Positions 5,392 through 10,270 of a stretch of 10,270 bases of DNA are shown in pieces. The stretch lies in the NCBI GenBank assembly GCA_030632405.1, contig DAOVUU010000044.1, positions 1 to 10,270 of the forward strand. The letters run 5' to 3'. The stretch is from Desulfobulbaceae bacterium (GTDB taxonomy: Bacteria > Desulfobacterota > Desulfobulbia > Desulfobulbales > Desulfocapsaceae). The position numbers were made by a program, and so were the translations under genes. The notes beneath the pieces are model-generated. The model had not been told where the DNA came from. It made no database searches and saw only the letters and a list, made by a program, of their open reading frames with translations. Each line of letters opens with the position of its first letter. Positions within the stretch are counted from its first letter, which is position 1.

Positions 5392-8265
5392 ATGAATGAA
5401 CATGATGAGAAATTCGGTCTATTGCAGAATCAGATCGAAGGAAATGTCCTCTATAATGAGTTAAGCCGTTCTCTCTATAGCAGCGGAGCATCACTTTACA
5501 GGATAAAACCCCTGGCCGTCATCCAGCCAAAATCAAAGGAAGACGTAATTAAAACGGTTAAATTTGCCAGTGAACATACAATTCCTATTACCGCCCGTGG
5601 AGGTGGGACTAGCCGGGCAGGAAATGAAGTGGGGAGTGGTATCCTGATAGATTACCGTAAAAATTTAAACCAGATAATAGAATTTAACCCCGACGAAAAA
5701 TGGGTTCGAGTCCAGCCGGGTATTGTCCTTGCTGATCTTAACCAGCAACTTAAACCCCACAACCTTTTTTTCCCTATAGACCCTTCAACTGGAGACTCTG
5801 CAACTCTTGGCGGCATGATTGCCAACAATTCAAGCGGCCCTCATGCGATTAAATACGGAACCACCAGAACCCATATAAACGCACTGGAATTGATACTTTC
5901 AAATGGCGAAATTATCCAGACAGGCAAAAAGGCTCTCCTGCATGGTATTCCCGCTAAATTTATCCCGCCCGGGACCCTGGAAGAGAAAATTTACCGAAAA
6001 TTACCGGAATGTATCCGTCGGCATGAGGAATATCTCGAACAGGAGCGACCCTTCGTATCTAAAAATTCATGCGGTTATTCTGTCTGGGACCTGGTGACAG
6101 ATTATGCAATTGACCTGACACCTCTTTTAGTTGGCTCCGAAGGCACACTCGCCCTTGTATCCGAAGCAACCTTAAAGCTCTCTCCACTGCCAGGGAAATC
6201 ACTGAGTGGTTTTGTTTACTTTGATGATCTTGCCAAAGTGGGCGAAGCGGCACAGCAGATACTCGAAGAAGGGGCGGTCATGGTCGAGATCATGGAAAAA
6301 CACATTCTCGATCTGGCTCGCGTTCAGTACCCCGAATTGGAGCAATATTTTCCTGAAAATACTGAAGCCCTGTTGTTCATTGAGTTTCAGGAGGAATCCG
6401 ATGAACTCCTCCAGGAAAAATTTTCAAATGTTAGAAAACGACTCTTTGAAGATAAGCAACTGGCAACAAATATGCTCCAGGCCAAAAATGCAGGCGATAC
6501 AAAGACCTTTGCCAAAGTAAGATCAATTTCCGGTCCGATCCTCACCAGAATGAAGGGACCCAGACGCCCCATCGCATTCATCGAGGATGCTGCTGTGCAT
6601 GTGAGCAGACTTTCTGAATATATAAGTGGCTTACGGGAATTGTTTAACAGGTTTAATATCAAAGCTGCAATATACGGTCATGCGGGTAACGGGAATCTTC
6701 ACACCATGGCGATATTGGATCTGAAGCAGCAGGAAGATGTTAAAATCATGTTGGGACTGTCAGATGCCCTATGTGATCTTGTCCTCAGTTTAAATGGCAC
6801 AATAAGCGGTGAACACGCCGATGGACGAGTGCGCACCCATTATGTACAGCGCCAGTATCCTCATCTCTATCAGGCAATGAAAGAGATTAAGCGTGTTTTT
6901 GATCCTGAGAACCTGCTGAATCCAGGGATAATCATTGCAGACGAAACAAATTCACTTGGTGAAAATTTAAAATACGGCCCTGATTTCAATATCTCCAGCA
7001 CAGCAAGCATCTTTGATGATCTTGGCCTGCAGGAACAGATTGAAAACTGTTCAGGATGTGGGAAATGTGCGTCATACTGCCCCATAGCCAGCGCCAGTCT
7101 TGAGGAATGGACTAAGGGGCGTGGAAAAATCACACTGCTGAGAGAGATCATTTCAGGCAGACTGGATCCTGCAATACTCGAAAATCCAGAATTCAAAGAG
7201 ATAATGGATTCCTGTATAAACTGTAAAAGATGTCTGACAGAGTGCCCTTCAGGGGTCGATGTACCGTGGCTGGCCATGACAGGAAGAGCTAATTTTGTTA
7301 AAAGAAAGGGTGAGAGTTTTTCCAATCGAGTACTCACTGACACCAAGCATCTCTGCGCCCTGGGAAGCAGTCTGGCACCCCTTGCCAACCTGGCCACCTC
7401 AATTAAACCATTACGATTAGGGTTGGAAAAATCACTGGGGATGGATGCCAAACGGCATCTTCCCCAGTTCCATAATCGTACCCTGCGTAAAATCCTCAAA
7501 ACCCGAAAAAAATTTACCGGGGTTCGCGAAGTGGTGTTCTTTCTTGGCTGCTACAGCAACTATAATGATCCGGAGGGAGAAGGACTGGCAATAATTGACG
7601 TGCTCGAGCATAACGGCGTGAAGATTATCCTGCCGGAATTCAAATGCTGCGGTATCGCACGAATCAGTGCCGGGGCACAGGATCAGATAATTGACGAAAT
7701 ACATCATAATATCAACTTACTGCAGGAATATACAGAACAGAATATTCCGATCATTTTCAGTGAGCCCAGTTGCGCTCTGGCAGTAAAAAATGAATATCCA
7801 AGAATTGTTAAATCTGAAACATCACAAAAAGTTGCAGATAACTGTTATGATATTCACCAATACCTGATGACTCTACATAAGCAGGGCGAACTTAAAACAG
7901 ATTTTGAAAGAATCGACATGAAGGTCGGATATCATGAACCGTGCCACCTGCGAAGTCTTGGGGTCAGAACAGAGCCAATTGAACTGATGCAGCTGATTCC
8001 CGGTGTAGAGGTTATTAAATATTCTGATAAATGTTGTGGAATGGGAGGAACCCACGGGTTGAAATCGAAAAATTTTGACCTTTCAATGAAAATAGGTAAA
8101 AAACTTTTTGATGAAATTGAGGCCTCCCACGTCGACCAGCTGGTAACCGGATGCGGAGCTTGCAGCATGCAGATACACCAGGGAACCAAGCAGGAATCCC
8201 TGCACCCTCTTAAACTGCTGGCTATGGCATATAAAGGTGCAACGGTTATCCCGGAGATCGCTTAA
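5392..8265 (+). CDS. FAD/4Fe-4S 2-hydroxyacid dehydrogenase (GlcD-GlcF-type fusion)
   Basis: This 957-residue fusion couples an FAD oxidase to an iron-sulfur electron-transfer half, like YdiJ-type D-2-hydroxyglutarate and Dld-II-type D-lactate dehydrogenases. It should oxidise a 2-hydroxyacid to a 2-oxoacid and pass electrons toward the membrane pool or another carrier. Residues 35-265 form the FAD-binding domain: RGGGTSRAGNE at 69-79, PSTGDSATLGGMIANNSSG at 131-149, and VGSEGTLALV at 247-256. Residues 270-515 form the substrate-side cap, with YGHAGNGNLH (428-437) and SGEHADGR (472-479), whose histidines are typical flavin/metal-site residues. Two 4Fe-4S motifs follow: C553/C556/C559/C563 and C608/C611/C614/C618. 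Two CCG domains complete it, with C720, CCG 752-754, C794 and then C851, CCG 881-883, CGAC 921-924. The ATG at 5392 has AGGA 7 nt upstream. An upstream GTG at 5353 lies in the repeat and is rejected. Candidate substrates are glycolate, D-lactate or D-2-hydroxyglutarate. No key cysteine appears to be missing. Confidence 0.92.
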   Translation: MNEHDEKFGLLQNQIEGNVLYNELSRSLYSSGASLYRIKPLAVIQPKSKEDVIKTVKFASEHTIPITARGGGTSRAGNEVGSGILIDYRKNLNQIIEFNPDEKWVRVQPGIVLADLNQQLKPHNLFFPIDPSTGDSATLGGMIANNSSGPHAIKYGTTRTHINALELILSNGEIIQTGKKALLHGIPAKFIPPGTLEEKIYRKLPECIRRHEEYLEQERPFVSKNSCGYSVWDLVTDYAIDLTPLLVGSEGTLALVSEATLKLSPLPGKSLSGFVYFDDLAKVGEAAQQILEEGAVMVEIMEKHILDLARVQYPELEQYFPENTEALLFIEFQEESDELLQEKFSNVRKRLFEDKQLATNMLQAKNAGDTKTFAKVRSISGPILTRMKGPRRPIAFIEDAAVHVSRLSEYISGLRELFNRFNIKAAIYGHAGNGNLHTMAILDLKQQEDVKIMLGLSDALCDLVLSLNGTISGEHADGRVRTHYVQRQYPHLYQAMKEIKRVFDPENLLNPGIIIADETNSLGENLKYGPDFNISSTASIFDDLGLQEQIENCSGCGKCASYCPIASASLEEWTKGRGKITLLREIISGRLDPAILENPEFKEIMDSCINCKRCLTECPSGVDVPWLAMTGRANFVKRKGESFSNRVLTDTKHLCALGSSLAPLANLATSIKPLRLGLEKSLGMDAKRHLPQFHNRTLRKILKTRKKFTGVREVVFFLGCYSNYNDPEGEGLAIIDVLEHNGVKIILPEFKCCGIARISAGAQDQIIDEIHHNINLLQEYTEQNIPIIFSEPSCALAVKNEYPRIVKSETSQKVADNCYDIHQYLMTLHKQGELKTDFERIDMKVGYHEPCHLRSLGVRTEPIELMQLIPGVEVIKYSDKCCGMGGTHGLKSKNFDLSMKIGKKLFDEIEASHVDQLVTGCGACSMQIHQGTKQESLHPLKLLAMAYKGATVIPEIA

Positions 8266-8269
8266 TACA

Positions 8270-9715
8270 ATGAATAGAGCAATACCTGGCAAAACTGATT
8301 TAAACCGAAACGAGACCTCAACTGTCCCTGCTCCATGGCTTGACGTGAGGAATATCACGGGGAAAGGACTTTCAATCGATTCTTTTGCTGCCAGGACGGG
8401 TGAGCTCTGGTGTATCTGGGGAGAGAACCGGTCTGGAGTTGATGAACTGGTTGAGCTGTTATCCGGAGAATATGAACAGTTTCTTTTTGAGCCCGCCACT
8501 CTTCCGGGAGACCTTGCTGTCGTAAGCTTCAGCAATCAGCAGAAGATTTTTGAAGAGGAGGTAAGAAATGATGACAGTGATTATCTCCAGAAAATAGACC
8601 CGGGTACACTGGCCAGGGATTTCCTCGGCACTGAAGGGGACCGTGAAGAGCTGATACGGTTATTCCGCCTGGATCATATCCTTGACAGTGGATATCGACA
8701 GCTCAGCTCCGGTGAGAGTCGTAAACTTGTCCTTCTGAATGCCATCACGAATGGCGTTTGCCATCTCCTGGTTCAAAATCCATACGATGGTCTCGATGCT
8801 GCTTCATGTACAGAATTTGATCAGATAATCACAAATCTCCATTCAAGAGGCATCGGCATCATCATTACCCTGACAAGTAGACGCGATATTCCTGAATGGT
8901 GTACTCACCTTGCCTGCATGCACCAGGGAAAACTTGTTAAACAGGGGATGAGACATGATGTGCTGGCCGAAATACCGGAAGACACTTCAGAAGATCAGTG
9001 GGTTGAGAATCTGGATCTTACAGCCGCTGAAAACGGCTCCCCGGACAGAGAGGTTCTAGTCAGTCTGAAAAATGGCCGGGCCCGCTACGGCGAACGTGTC
9101 ATTTTTTCAGGTCTTGATTTTGTAGTAGAAAAAGGGGGGCACACTCTGATAACCGGGCCCAACGGGGCCGGGAAGTCAACCCTGCTGGCCATTATCTCCG
9201 GTGATCACTCAGACTGTTATGCAAATGAACTCCACCTGTTCGGTATACGCCGGGGGAGTGGAGAGTCTATCTGGGATCTGAAAAAAAATATGGGTATTGT
9301 CAGTCCTGACCTGCACCGCAATCACTACATACCCGGCAGCACGCTACAGATTGTAATTTCAGGTTTTTTTGACTCGATCGGTCTGTATCGTAACTATACA
9401 AAGGACCAGGAACGACAGGCCCGTTCGTGGTTGAAACGGCTTGGCATGGAAGACCGGGAAAAGACACCATTCCGGCAGCTCAATTTTGGTGAACAGCGAC
9501 TGGTGCTCATTGCTCGGGCACTGATAAAAATGCCGAAACTCCTGCTCCTTGATGAACCAACCCAGGGTCTGGATGACGTGCACCGGGACAACCTTCTTCT
9601 TTTCCTTGAGCGGGTAGCAACCGCCAAACTCAGCACCATCCTCTATGTCAGCCACCGGCAGGATGAATACCGTGATTTTTTCCGGCAGCATCTGGATTTA
9701 GGCGATCATACCTGA
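8270..9715 (+). CDS. Tandem ABC ATPase (ModF-like), N-terminal half degenerate
   Basis: This 481-residue protein consists of two ABC nucleotide-binding domains with no membrane segment, the architecture of ModF-type ATPases. The C-terminal domain looks active: Walker A GPNGAGKST (297-305), a signature-like LNFGEQR (404-410), Walker B LLLLDEPTQGLDD (424-436), and switch histidine H462 in VSHRQDE. The N-terminal domain keeps the signature LSSGESRK (145-152) but is altered elsewhere. Its Walker A reads GENRSGVDE (51-59), without the lysine; its Walker B reads LLVQNPYDGLD (167-176 region), with the usual DE replaced by QN; and its switch histidine is replaced in TLTSRRDIPEW. One of the two ATP sites would therefore be dead or only structural. 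The ATG at 8270 follows the dehydrogenase stop by 4 nt, with GGAG at 8253-8256 inside the upstream gene, so translational coupling is likely. A GTG at 8237 overlapping the previous gene is less likely. ModF's own role is not well defined, so function here is open. Confidence 0.85.
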   Translation: MNRAIPGKTDLNRNETSTVPAPWLDVRNITGKGLSIDSFAARTGELWCIWGENRSGVDELVELLSGEYEQFLFEPATLPGDLAVVSFSNQQKIFEEEVRNDDSDYLQKIDPGTLARDFLGTEGDREELIRLFRLDHILDSGYRQLSSGESRKLVLLNAITNGVCHLLVQNPYDGLDAASCTEFDQIITNLHSRGIGIIITLTSRRDIPEWCTHLACMHQGKLVKQGMRHDVLAEIPEDTSEDQWVENLDLTAAENGSPDREVLVSLKNGRARYGERVIFSGLDFVVEKGGHTLITGPNGAGKSTLLAIISGDHSDCYANELHLFGIRRGSGESIWDLKKNMGIVSPDLHRNHYIPGSTLQIVISGFFDSIGLYRNYTKDQERQARSWLKRLGMEDREKTPFRQLNFGEQRLVLIARALIKMPKLLLLDEPTQGLDDVHRDNLLLFLERVATAKLSTILYVSHRQDEYRDFFRQHLDLGDHT

Positions 9716-9740
9716 TTTCTCTGTCTTTTGCTTTTCCTAC

Positions 9741-9764
9741 CAGCCTAACAGCCTATAGCCTATA
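9741..9764. repeat. Short AGCCTA tandem-like repeat
   Basis: CAGCCTAA, CAGCCTAT and AGCCTATA follow one another directly, giving AGCCTA at 9742, 9750 and 9757 with 7-8 nt spacing. The repeat is short and imperfect. It lies in the 106-bp gap between the convergent ABC gene and the HsdR remnant and may be a fragment of a dispersed intergenic repeat. Confidence 0.45.
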
Positions 9765-9777
9765 AACCTGGATTGCG

Positions 9778-9817
9778 GGCAAAGCACACAGCCTTTAACA
9801 AGCATCTGCCTTTTTTT
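9778..9817 (+). terminator. Possible weak intrinsic terminator after the ABC gene
   Basis: GGCA (9778-9781) can pair with TGCC (9807-9810), and GC (9784-9785) with GC (9802-9803) across a small mismatch. A run of seven T follows at 9811-9817. The stem is weak, but the T-run placed directly after TGCC, downstream of the last gene of the cluster, fits a terminator. Confidence 0.35.
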
Positions 9818-9821
9818 AGAA

Positions 9822-10229
9822 TCACATCACCCCGGCAAGCTCTTGCTGCAAAGCACTATCCGCAGTTTGTGTAAGCAACCGCATTATACTTGCATCAAAA
9901 GCCCGCTTGAATTCCTGATCCTGGGCATAACGTTTATAGAGGTTTAGCTCCCTTTTACGTTCCTGGCTGACAGCCTGACTGATCATTTTTTCCAGGGCCA
10001 GTCGGCTGTTCTGCTCGTCCTGATTGTCAACTACCTGGGTCTGGTAATTGGGATTTTTAAAGACGTGCCGAGCAACATTGATGAACTTCACCCATTGTTC
10101 TTCGGGAGTTGCCTCCCAGCCTGCAAACCACCTTTCATTAAAAGCCTTGATAATTTCATCAAGGGGATCTTTTGTTTCTTCGCCGCCGTGAGCCCCGCGG
10201 ACATTAGGATTCTGTGGGTCAATTTCCCA
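9822..10229 (-). pseudogene. hsdR: Remnant of type I restriction subunit HsdR, C-terminal end
   Basis: Read on the - strand from 10229, an open frame of 135 codons ends at TGA (9824-9822). It begins WEIDPQNPNVRGAHGG and continues through DPLDEIIKAFNERWFAGWEA to TPEEQWVKFINVARHV. I recognise this as the helical C-terminal region of type I restriction-modification motor subunits, where the segment RGAHGG...DPLDxIIxxFNERWF is characteristic. HsdR is normally about 1000 residues, with nuclease and helicase domains ahead of this part. Immediately upstream, the same frame has a TGA at 10232-10230 and another at 10253-10251, and a third frame is also closed, so the piece has no intact 5' part in the window. 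The first usable start is a GTG at 10091, which would discard the most conserved stretch. The rest is heptad-like and charged. It is most likely a decayed or interrupted gene. A nonsense mutation versus an insertion boundary near 10229 cannot be decided without sequence beyond 10270. Confidence 0.72.
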
Positions 10230-10270
10230 TCAATTAAAAAAGTAATTATCTCACTGAAGCCTGATCAAGC

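Noticed and set aside
6870..7499. Open frame of 209 codons on the - strand inside the FAD/Fe-S gene.
   Set aside because: It overlaps the conserved cysteine motifs of the real gene and encodes no recognisable protein.
1..8265. Sulfolactate or beta-hydroxyaspartate-cycle operon as the identity of the cluster.
   Set aside because: The hydro-lyase is LeuC/aconitase-like, not a SuyAB-type sulfo-lyase, and no BhcB, BhcC or BhcD homologue is present, so naming either pathway would overreach.
8237..8269. Upstream GTG start for the ABC protein overlapping the dehydrogenase gene.
   Set aside because: No clear ribosome site precedes it; the ATG at 8270 has GGAG upstream and gives a natural start.

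Overview
The window looks like chromosomal DNA of a mesophilic Gram-negative anaerobe. My best guess is a sulfate-reducer-like Desulfobacterota (deltaproteobacterial) lineage. The reasons are roughly 50% GC, a large fused FAD/iron-sulfur 2-hydroxyacid dehydrogenase, a tripartite tricarboxylate transporter, and an intergenic repeat built from GAACATC/GAACACC heptamers of a type I associate with such genomes. This assignment is inference from memory, not a database result.

Layout, left to right, with every intact gene on the + strand: the last codons of a TctB-type small transporter subunit (1-71); the large TctA permease (89-1579); a perfect 12-bp hairpin (1636-1664); a medium-chain dehydrogenase without the structural-zinc lobe (1684-2673); a divergent, stand-alone aconitase/LeuC-like large subunit (2751-3923); a class V serine/aspartate-glyoxylate-type aminotransferase (4009-5181); a 210-bp gap that holds a heptamer-based inverted-repeat element (5267-5377); a 957-residue GlcD+GlcF-like fusion dehydrogenase (5392-8265); and a tandem ABC ATPase of the ModF type whose N-terminal half has lost its catalytic residues (8270-9715). 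After a possible terminator, the - strand carries a decayed C-terminal piece of a type I restriction HsdR subunit (9822-10229), which marks the edge of a different region.

Taken together, positions 1-8265 read as a catabolic cluster for an imported carboxylic acid. A TctABC-like system would bring in the acid. The aconitase-like hydro-lyase and the NAD-type dehydrogenase would rearrange and oxidise it. The aminotransferase would handle a 2-oxoacid such as glyoxylate, and the FAD/Fe-S enzyme would oxidise a 2-hydroxyacid such as glycolate, D-lactate or D-2-hydroxyglutarate and pass electrons on. The actual substrate cannot be read from the sequence. The least ordinary parts are the altered active-site motifs and missing small subunit of the aconitase-like protein, the half-degenerate ABC protein translated 4 nt behind the dehydrogenase, and the repeat element in front of the dehydrogenase.
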